Shown in pieces: positions 4,386-9,596 of a stretch of DNA of 9,596 nt. Origin of the DNA: Anaerolineaceae bacterium (lineage in GTDB: Bacteria > Chloroflexota > Anaerolineae > Anaerolineales > Anaerolineaceae); assembly GCA_003158355.1 (NCBI GenBank), contig PMIV01000224.1, positions 1 through 9,596 on the forward strand. The letters run 5' to 3'. The notes beneath the pieces were generated by a model. That model was not told the origin of the DNA. It worked only from the letters and a program-made list of their open reading frames with translations, and ran no database searches. The position numbers and the translations under genes were made by a program. The first letter of the stretch is position 1; every line of letters starts with the position of its first letter.

Positions 4386-4718
4386 ATGACGACTGACAAT
4401 CCTCAAACGTACAACCAAGCAAACGAAGACCTCGCACTCATCGCCACCTACGTGAAACAACTGGCGCTGGCGCGTGAACGCCTGCAAAATCCTTCGGAAG
4501 CACCATTTTTGCAGATGGCGGATTCGATGCTGACCATCGTTCTCACTGGTGACCTGATACGCAATTGCTGGAACTTCCTCTACAAATATCCCTTCACAAC
4601 TGAGTTCCATCCGGCCATCAGCATCGTGCGAAGCGCCGAGTTGAAACCTATCGAAATCCAAATCGCGGATGATCTTACCCCATATCTCCCCACATCCGTT
4701 TCGCTGGCAGCAGGTTGA
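4386..4718 (+). CDS. Hypothetical 110-residue protein
   Basis: No family is recognised. The N-terminal half is helical (NEDLALIATYVKQLALARERLQN), the middle is hydrophobic and aromatic (MLTIVLTGDLIRNCWNFLYKYPF), and the end is mixed strand and helix. There is no signal peptide. CGGAG lies seven bases before the ATG at 4386. The gene stands between the structured RNA region and a pair of strong hairpins, and it reads in the same direction as the replication genes. A longer minus-strand frame covers it (4170-4745), but the + frame has the ribosome site and the better composition. Confidence 0.6.
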   Translation: MTTDNPQTYNQANEDLALIATYVKQLALARERLQNPSEAPFLQMADSMLTIVLTGDLIRNCWNFLYKYPFTTEFHPAISIVRSAELKPIEIQIADDLTPYLPTSVSLAAG

Positions 4719-4719
4719 A

Positions 4720-4772
4720 GACGGCGGACGGGCAAGCCAGGGCATTCTCCCCTTTGCTTGCCTCCCGCCGTC
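4720..4772 (+). terminator. Long GC-rich hairpin after the 110-residue gene
   Basis: GACGGCGG (4720-4727) pairs with CCGCCGTC (4765-4772), and inside it GGCAAGC (4731-4737) pairs with GCTTGCC (4756-4762). The hairpin starts two bases after the stop codon. There is no T tract, so it may protect the RNA end, mark processing or stop transcription only partly. Confidence 0.5.
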
Positions 4773-4796
4773 CCGTCAACGGCTACTCTGGACTCT

Positions 4797-4819
4797 GGAG
4801 GGGAGAGATCCTCCCCTCC
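4797..4819 (+). terminator. 9-bp hairpin upstream of the replication operon
   Basis: GGAGGGGAG (4797-4805) pairs perfectly with CTCCCCTCC (4811-4819) around AGATC. The tail AAACCTTTTAGG has only a short T run. A tandem 7-mer, ACTCTGG twice (4785-4798), enters its left arm. Its place 18 bases before the next ribosome site suggests a terminator or attenuator that sets expression of the replication genes. Confidence 0.5.
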
Positions 4820-4840
4820 AAACCTTTTAGGCAGGTATGA

Positions 4841-5293
4841 ATGAAGAAATCTCTCAATCACCCAAGCGGATATCAGCAGACCGCCCTCAACATCGGATTT
4901 TCGATGAACCAGGCGCTCAGTGGAGTGACGGATGCGCTGGAAATGGCGATCATCCGGGTGGTGCTCTACCACGTAGGCCGCGAGAATATCATTTCGCGCA
5001 CCGCCCTGGTAGATGAGGTGCATGCACAGGGATTCAAACAGGATGAACGAACCATCCGCCTGACCATCAGTGAGATGCGCCGCACCAAAGGTATCCCCAT
5101 TGCCGGCACCGGCGGGAAAAATGGCGGGTACTGGCTGCTCAAAGATGCCAAAGAAAAGGAAGACTACCTGCAGGTGCAATTGCACGATCCGGCCATCAAC
5201 ATGTTGGAGCAGGAAAAATCAGTCAACCAAGCTTTCGATATCTGGTGCCCCGGCGACCAAATGAGTTTGAGTTCAGCACAATCACAGCAATAA
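4841..5293 (+). CDS. Winged-helix DNA-binding protein of phage replication type
   Basis: This 150-residue protein has a winged helix-turn-helix at about residues 35-100. The helices ISRTALVDEVHAQ and KQDERTIRLTISEMRR are followed by a glycine-rich wing (GIPIAGTGGKNGGYWLL). Short proteins with this design occur just upstream of initiator genes in many phages, where they are annotated as HTH or replication accessory proteins. The acidic C-terminus (about 102-150) has no known domain. The ribosome site AGGCAGG ends five bases before the ATG at 4841; an ATG at 4837 is out of frame. It is the first gene of a tight rightward series, 12 bases before the next. DNA binding is well supported; a role in initiation is inferred from position. 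Confidence 0.75.
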   Translation: MKKSLNHPSGYQQTALNIGFSMNQALSGVTDALEMAIIRVVLYHVGRENIISRTALVDEVHAQGFKQDERTIRLTISEMRRTKGIPIAGTGGKNGGYWLLKDAKEKEDYLQVQLHDPAINMLEQEKSVNQAFDIWCPGDQMSLSSAQSQQ

Positions 5294-5305
5294 ACGAGGT
5301 ATTCA

Positions 5306-5545
5306 ATGATGAGACAGATCATTTCACGCACTCACCTGACGCCCGCCGCGGGAAAGAAAACTTTTCCATTCGGGATCTACGTCCGCAAAGATAAGCCATT
5401 GCCGAAGGTTGGTGAAGAAGTTGTTTGCATCAGCCGGGGCAACGGCCAAAAATTCGCCGGCGAAGTGACGAAGGTGGATGAGGATCACCACACCTACGAT
5501 GCTGTGATCAATCTCAGCCTCGAAGCGACCGGGGTGGAAGCGTGA
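5306..5545 (+). CDS. Hypothetical 79-residue protein, possible small beta-barrel
   Basis: I recognise no family. The central part (KVGEEVVCISRGNGQKFAGEVTKVDE) alternates short strands and turns, as in a small SH3-like barrel, but this is only a fold guess. GAGG precedes the double ATG at 5306 and 5309; the first has a spacing of six. The stop overlaps the GTG start of the initiator-like gene as GTGA, so the two are probably translated together. Confidence 0.65.
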   Translation: MMRQIISRTHLTPAAGKKTFPFGIYVRKDKPLPKVGEEVVCISRGNGQKFAGEVTKVDEDHHTYDAVINLSLEATGVEA

Positions 5546-6447
5546 AGAAAGGCCGAACCATCATCGAAGAGATCCGCCGCAGCGAGACGTTCGGGGCATT
5601 GAACTTCGAGTGCCGCGACCTCTTCCAGGGATTGATCGAGGTGGCAGATGATCAGGGTCGGCAGGTGGGCACGGCGACGGCGGTACGCTCCGCGGTTTGG
5701 GCGTACGACGATATCCCCGCGGCACAGGTTCAGGCTGACCTGGACACATTGGCCAGCGGCGCGGATCCATTCATCAATATTTACAAAGTCGAGGGCAAGA
5801 CCTACATCCAAATTATAAACTGGTGGGTATACCAGCAAATGCAATGGGCGCAAGAGAGCAACTACCCGGCGCCCGAAGGTTGGACGGATCGTTGGCGCTA
5901 CACCGGCCCGGGCAAGAAGATCATCACAAAGAACTGGGATCTGGCCGGTGGTTTCTCGAAAGAAAAGAATTCTGTACCTGATCCTGTACCTGCTAGCCTA
6001 CCTGCTGGACTACCTTTACCTTGTTATAAAGATAACGATAATGATAACGATAAAAATAAAGAGAAGGATAAGGATAAAGAAAAAGAGAACTTAAAGCCGG
6101 TGGCTCAAAAAACCGCTGACCTGTCCTCCTCTGAACTGACCCTTGAAAAAGCCCGCAGCGCCTGGAACTATGCCACCGGCGGTCTGCGTTCTGACGGTAT
6201 CAGTAAGGCCGACTTTGACGCCTACGTGAGCAACCTGGCAGTGAGTGGCGTTGAAGGCAAGACCATCCTCGTGAAAGCAATGAATAGGTACGCAGTCGAA
6301 TTTCTGATCCGGCGCACGATCAAAGCCAAGCTGGAACAGTATCTGCGCGGCTACCTGGTGGACCCGACCGTGATTCTGGAACTTTGGGTGGACGGCCTGC
6401 CTGAGGTAGTTCCAAAAGAGCCGGCGGTGATGGGGAACGGCGGGTAG
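5542..6447 (+). CDS. Phage replication initiator-like protein (replisome organiser type)
   Basis: This 301-residue protein has three parts. The N-terminal domain (about 5-120) contains an all-helical start (SETFGALNFECRDLFQGL) and a tail (YIQIINWWVYQQMQWAQESNYPAP) seen in phage replication proteins of the DnaD/replisome-organiser group. A low-complexity linker follows: Pro-rich at 145-160, then alternating Asp/Asn/Lys/Glu at 163-182. The C-terminal domain (about 198-290) is helical and could bind a helicase or loader. The GTG start at 5542 overlaps the preceding stop. The linker-coding DNA carries 12-bp iterons and an AT-rich array that look like an origin, the arrangement known for the phage lambda O gene. 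No single catalytic motif proves the call; architecture and neighbours (winged helix, clamp, helicase) support it. Confidence 0.7.
   Translation: MKKGRTIIEEIRRSETFGALNFECRDLFQGLIEVADDQGRQVGTATAVRSAVWAYDDIPAAQVQADLDTLASGADPFINIYKVEGKTYIQIINWWVYQQMQWAQESNYPAPEGWTDRWRYTGPGKKIITKNWDLAGGFSKEKNSVPDPVPASLPAGLPLPCYKDNDNDNDKNKEKDKDKEKENLKPVAQKTADLSSSELTLEKARSAWNYATGGLRSDGISKADFDAYVSNLAVSGVEGKTILVKAMNRYAVEFLIRRTIKAKLEQYLRGYLVDPTVILELWVDGLPEVVPKEPAVMGNGG
5975..6088 (+). other. Candidate replication origin inside the initiator gene
   Basis: TACCTG recurs with an exact 12-base period at 5975, 5987 and 5999, with a fourth unit TACCTT at 6011 and a half-unit at 6017. Directly after comes an AT-rich array of hexamers from 6031: GATAAC, GATAAT, GATAAC, GATAAA, AATAAA, GAGAAG, GATAAG, GATAAA, GAAAAA. 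Iterons next to an AT-rich unwinding region, placed within the linker of the initiator gene, are the layout of lambda-type origins. The repeats also encode a repetitive linker, so coding low complexity is the competing explanation. Confidence 0.5.
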
Positions 6448-6473
6448 ATCAAATTATTTTTGGAGGATTATCC

Positions 6474-6665
6474 ATGCACAAGAAGCAAGAAAATATTTGG
6501 GCACCAAAAGATCGATATGAAATACTGGTTAAATTTTGGAAACGAATGATGAACCCTCCGCGGGTTTTCTCAACCATTTCATCGAACCAGCACAAAGAAG
6601 ATCCAAAGACGAAAAAATTACGCAAAATCGCAGCGAAGAGCCGGAAGATCAATCGCAAAAAGTAA
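6474..6665 (+). CDS. Small basic protein, 63 residues
   Basis: The ATG at 6474 has a perfect GGAGG (6462-6466) at a spacing of seven, so translation is likely. The C-terminal half is strongly basic (KEDPKTKKLRKIAAKSRKINRKK), which suggests nucleic-acid binding. The N-terminus has an aromatic helix (RYEILVKFWKRMM). No family is recognised. It sits 26 bases after the initiator-like gene and 23 before the clamp gene. A long frame of the clamp gene runs over its second half, but that upstream extension has no good ribosome site. Confidence 0.6.
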   Translation: MHKKQENIWAPKDRYEILVKFWKRMMNPPRVFSTISSNQHKEDPKTKKLRKIAAKSRKINRKK

Positions 6666-6688
6666 TTTTCAGACAAGGAGTTCAGAGT

Positions 6689-7789
6689 ATGAACGCGAAA
6701 GTTGACCGCAACGAATTGTATCGGACGCTGAGAGAAGTTTCGAAATGTGCCCACAAAGGTATCGATGGATTGATGGATGTAAAAATCTCCAGCAATCCGA
6801 ATGGCACCCTCAACCTGGCCTGCACCAATCTTGAAATCGGGGTGCAAAAGCAGGTGAAGGCCGAGATCAGTGACGAATTTGTTTTCTGCACCGACGCCAG
6901 GGAGTTTACCAAGATCATCCGGGCCATAAAATCGGACGTGATCACTCTTAGCCTGGATCGGAATTATCTCTCGATCCTATTCGACCCCGATACCTGCATC
7001 CAGATCAGCGTGCGCAACGATGAAAAATTCTATTTCAGCGGGTTTGATGCGCTGACACCGCTGGCGGAATTCCATCCAGCCAAAGAGTTGATCGAATGTA
7101 CCCGCAGGGTCAGGTCTTTCACCTCGCAGGATGATGCGTGCCCGGTGCTGCAATGCGTTTATGTCGATAACGACGCCGTCGCTGCTACTGACGGTTTCAG
7201 GATCGCCTGGCTGCCCTGCGACATCGTTGGCTTCAAGGGATTGATCCCGGCCAGAGTGCTGGCTTATCTGGACCAGCTCCAGATCGGTTTGGATAGCAGC
7301 TTCACCGTCATTGGCTCCAGAATGTACCTCAAAAGTGACGACACGCTGGTCGTGTTCGAACTGGGCGACGGGAATTTCCCCGAATTCAGAGTGATCTTCC
7401 CCAAGAGTTCCAACCTGAGCGTGACCGTCCAGACCTGGCCGCTGCTTTCGTTCCTTCGCACATTCCAACAGATCGAAAAGATCGTCGGCGGGCAGAACTC
7501 AATTGTTTTTGAGATCTATGAAGACCGGGTCGAACTGGAATCCAAACTTGAGTTGGAGCGCATCGAGACCAAGATCAGCGCGAAAACGCAAATCCTCGAT
7601 GCTGAAAAATTCAACAGTTTCCCGTTCAAGATCGCCTTCAACGTGAATTTCCTGGTTGAGGCGCTGCAGAAGATTAGTACCGAAGAGGTTGAACTGCTCT
7701 TGAATTCATCAAACTCACCGTTGGAACTGAGATGCATCGATCCTTCTGACCGGATGCGCTTTTTGATCATGCCGATACACCTGGGATAG
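6689..7789 (+). CDS. dnaN: DNA polymerase III beta-type sliding clamp
   Basis: This 366-residue protein has the size and landmarks of DnaN, the ring that holds the replicative polymerase on DNA. The landmarks are ATDGFRIAW (about 166-174, family consensus ATDGHRLA), LGDGNFPEFRVIFP (about 225-238, consensus IDGKFPDYxxVIP), IAFNVNFLVEAL (consensus FNxxYLLDAL), and the C-terminal LIMPIHLG (359-366, consensus YLIMPxRL). The three-domain fold should make a dimeric ring. The frame is open from 6536, but ATG 6689 has AAGGAG eight bases upstream and starts at the first conserved strand. A clamp of cellular type in a phage replication operon suggests control over polymerase recruitment. It could instead be a remnant of host origin, although the operon context argues against that. 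Confidence 0.9.
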   Translation: MNAKVDRNELYRTLREVSKCAHKGIDGLMDVKISSNPNGTLNLACTNLEIGVQKQVKAEISDEFVFCTDAREFTKIIRAIKSDVITLSLDRNYLSILFDPDTCIQISVRNDEKFYFSGFDALTPLAEFHPAKELIECTRRVRSFTSQDDACPVLQCVYVDNDAVAATDGFRIAWLPCDIVGFKGLIPARVLAYLDQLQIGLDSSFTVIGSRMYLKSDDTLVVFELGDGNFPEFRVIFPKSSNLSVTVQTWPLLSFLRTFQQIEKIVGGQNSIVFEIYEDRVELESKLELERIETKISAKTQILDAEKFNSFPFKIAFNVNFLVEALQKISTEEVELLLNSSNSPLELRCIDPSDRMRFLIMPIHLG

Positions 7790-7801
7790 GGAGAAGAGAA
7801 A

Positions 7802-9596
7802 ATGGACTTCCAGACCAAAGTTGATTATCAGAAATTCTTGCAGTCAAAGATCGTTATCGCAAAAGAATCTGGTTTTGCACTAGATGACTCCTGGCTCAAC
7901 ATCGGTAACAAACCACACCAATCGGATGCCATCCGTTGGGCAGCGGGGTTGGGACGGGCTTTGATCGCAATGAGCTTTGGTCTGGGCAAGACGCGCATTC
8001 AGTGCCAGTTGGCCAGGGCGATTTACATGTCCCCCGAGAGTAACCCGAACCTCTATCCGTTTCTGGTGATCTGCCCGCTCGGAGTGAAGCACCAGTTCAC
8101 CGAAGAAGACGGGCCGGCGCTGGGCATGACCTGGCAGTACGTCCGCAACGATGAAGAGATCACGCAGGCCATGTTTGAAGGAAAAAACTACCTGATCACC
8201 AACTATGAGCGGGTGCGTGATGGCAATATCAGCAAGCACAACCATTTTTGCGGCGTATCACTCGATGAAGGTTCGGTGCTGCGCTCCCTGGGCTCGAAGA
8301 CCTCGCAGGTCTTTCGATCCATCTTCAAAGACGTGCCTTATCGATTCGTCTGCACGGCCACACCCTCGCCAAATGACCTCAAAGAGTTGATCTATTACGC
8401 TGATTTTCTCGGCATCATGGATCAGGGTCAGGCGTTGACGCGGTTTTTCAAGCGCGACAGTGCCGAAGCCGGCCATCTGACCTTGATGGAAAGTCAGGCC
8501 GAGGCGTTTTGGATGTGGGTGAGTTCTTGGGCGTTGTTCCTTTCCAAACCGTCCGACCTCGGTTACTCGGATGAAGGCTATGACCTGCCCGAAATGCGTG
8601 TTTACTGGCACCGGCTTCCGGTCGATCAGACGCGGGCATGGTCCCAAATGGATAGCAAAGGCCAGCACCGCCTGATTCTCGATGCAGCCGGCGGCGTGAG
8701 GGAAGCCTCAGCCGAGAAACGAGCCACGCTCTCTGCCCGCGTAGAAAAAATGCAAGAGATCATGGCCGAGAATCCAGACCGCACCTGGTTGTTGTGGCAC
8801 AACCTCGAAATTGAACGCGAAGCCATCGAAAAAACCGTCCCGGAAGCAATCACAGTCTACGGCTCTCAGGAACTGGAAGTGAGAGAGCAGCGCATCCTCG
8901 ATTTCACGCACGGCAAGATCAAAATTTTGGCGACCAAACCGGAGATTGCAGGATCCGGGTGCAACTTCCAGCGGCACTGCTACAGCAATATCTTCCTGGG
9001 CGTCGACTACAAGTTTCAGGATTTCATCCAGGCGATCCACCGAACTCACCGCTTTTTGCAGGATCACCCGGTCGACGTACACATCATCTACTCGGAAAGC
9101 GAAGACGATGTGATCAAAACCCTGCAGCGGAAATGGGCACAGCACGATCAGCTCTCAAAGAGGATGCAGTCCATCATTCAGCAGTACGGCTTGTCGCATC
9201 TGGCCATTAAGAACGGTCTCACCCGAACGATTGGAGTGCAACGTATGGAAGTCACTGGAAAACTTTTCAAGGCAGTCAATAACGATTGCGTGGTCGAGGT
9301 AAAAAATCTGCCCGACAACTACGCCGGCTTAATCCATACCTCCATCCCGTTCGGAAACCACTATGAATATACCGTCAGCTATGAGGACTTTGGACACAAC
9401 CAAACTGACGATCAATTCTGGAAGCAGATGGAATATCTCATCCCTGACCTGCTGCGGGTGACAAAACCGGGGCGACTGGCAGCCATCCACGTGAAGGACC
9501 GCATTCTCTACGGTCACCAGACCAGGAGCGGAATTCTGGAAGTGGCGCCTTTCTCTGATCAGTGCGTGATGGCCTTTCGGGCGTCCGGGTGGCTGT
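7802..9596 (+). CDS. SF2 helicase fused to a DNA methyltransferase (3' end outside window)
   Basis: The frame is open for 598 codons and runs off the right edge. Helicase motifs appear in order: KPHQSDAIRWA (37-47, Q-like), Walker A SFGLGKT (58-64), DEGS (155-158, motif II, in the place of DEAH or DESS), CTATPSPND (184-192, motif III), ATKPEIAGSGCNFQ (about 377-390, motif V) and QAIHRTHRF (410-418, motif VI). From about residue 505 a methyltransferase part begins: TSIPFGNHYEY, with S514-I-P-F517 in the place of motif IV, then FWKQMEYLIPDLLRVTKPGRLAAIHVKD. The AdoMet-binding motif would lie beyond the window. GGAG precedes the ATG by eight bases, and the gene starts 12 bases after the clamp. 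Fusions of this kind occur in phages and mobile elements. It probably moves along or unwinds DNA while methylating it, perhaps to protect phage DNA from restriction; the substrate is unknown. Confidence 0.87.
   Translation, partial: MDFQTKVDYQKFLQSKIVIAKESGFALDDSWLNIGNKPHQSDAIRWAAGLGRALIAMSFGLGKTRIQCQLARAIYMSPESNPNLYPFLVICPLGVKHQFTEEDGPALGMTWQYVRNDEEITQAMFEGKNYLITNYERVRDGNISKHNHFCGVSLDEGSVLRSLGSKTSQVFRSIFKDVPYRFVCTATPSPNDLKELIYYADFLGIMDQGQALTRFFKRDSAEAGHLTLMESQAEAFWMWVSSWALFLSKPSDLGYSDEGYDLPEMRVYWHRLPVDQTRAWSQMDSKGQHRLILDAAGGVREASAEKRATLSARVEKMQEIMAENPDRTWLLWHNLEIEREAIEKTVPEAITVYGSQELEVREQRILDFTHGKIKILATKPEIAGSGCNFQRHCYSNIFLGVDYKFQDFIQAIHRTHRFLQDHPVDVHIIYSESEDDVIKTLQRKWAQHDQLSKRMQSIIQQYGLSHLAIKNGLTRTIGVQRMEVTGKLFKAVNNDCVVEVKNLPDNYAGLIHTSIPFGNHYEYTVSYEDFGHNQTDDQFWKQMEYLIPDLLRVTKPGRLAAIHVKDRILYGHQTRSGILEVAPFSDQCVMAFRASGWL

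Noticed and set aside
4170..4745. Minus-strand open frame of 191 codons
   Set aside because: It overlaps the 110-residue gene, which has a proper ribosome site, and its composition is Cys/Phe/Arg-rich like a GC-driven shadow.
4580..5185. Minus-strand open frame of 201 codons opposite the winged-helix gene
   Set aside because: The plus-strand gene has a clear fold and ribosome site; the antisense peptide has no recognisable motif.
5975..6088. CRISPR array
   Set aside because: The units are 6 or 12 bases with no spacers and lie inside a coding region; they fit iterons or coding repeats.
6536..6688. N-terminal extension of the clamp from an ATG at 6536
   Set aside because: The extension overlaps the basic 63-residue gene, lacks a ribosome site and does not resemble the DnaN N-terminus; ATG 6689 does.

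Overview
The window looks like the lysogeny, early and replication region of a temperate phage, prophage or phage-derived element of a Chloroflexota (Anaerolineae-like) bacterium. The host guess rests on three exported proteins with long Thr/Pro linkers of the PTPT type, which are characteristic of that phylum. The phage guess rests on the layout: a leftward XRE repressor back to back with a rightward operon that holds a small ribbon-helix-helix protein, tRNA genes, a winged-helix protein, an initiator-like protein, a sliding clamp and a helicase-methyltransferase. No capsid, tail, integrase or lysis gene is present, so this remains an inference.

Left block (1-850): a small DNA methyltransferase gene on the + strand whose two halves lie in different frames, joined at an A6 run, followed by hairpins between convergent genes. 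Next block (850-3000, - strand, visibly AT-richer): an anchored DUF3761-type protein, two overlapping lipoproteins that share a duplicated leader, and the XRE repressor. These three exported proteins lie downstream of the repressor on its strand, where lysogenic-conversion genes often sit. Switch (2990-3116): divergent promoters with a short dyad at the rightward start site.

Right block (3117-9596, + strand): an RHH protein and a small unknown protein, then about 740 bases without a credible protein gene. That stretch holds an initiator-type tRNA(CAU), a tRNA-Phe(GAA), several strong hairpins and a tRNA-like cloverleaf. It is followed by a small unknown gene whose ribosome binding site can pair in two alternative helices, then two GC-rich hairpins. 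The replication operon comes next: a winged-helix protein, a 79-residue protein, an initiator-like protein containing a probable internal origin (12-bp iterons next to an AT-rich hexamer array), a small basic protein, a DnaN-like beta clamp, and an SF2 helicase fused to a DNA methyltransferase that runs off the right end.

The best candidates for something new are the in-gene origin, the large structured RNA region around the tRNA genes, the initiator tRNA with C at position 33, and the paired lipoproteins as possible superinfection-exclusion factors.
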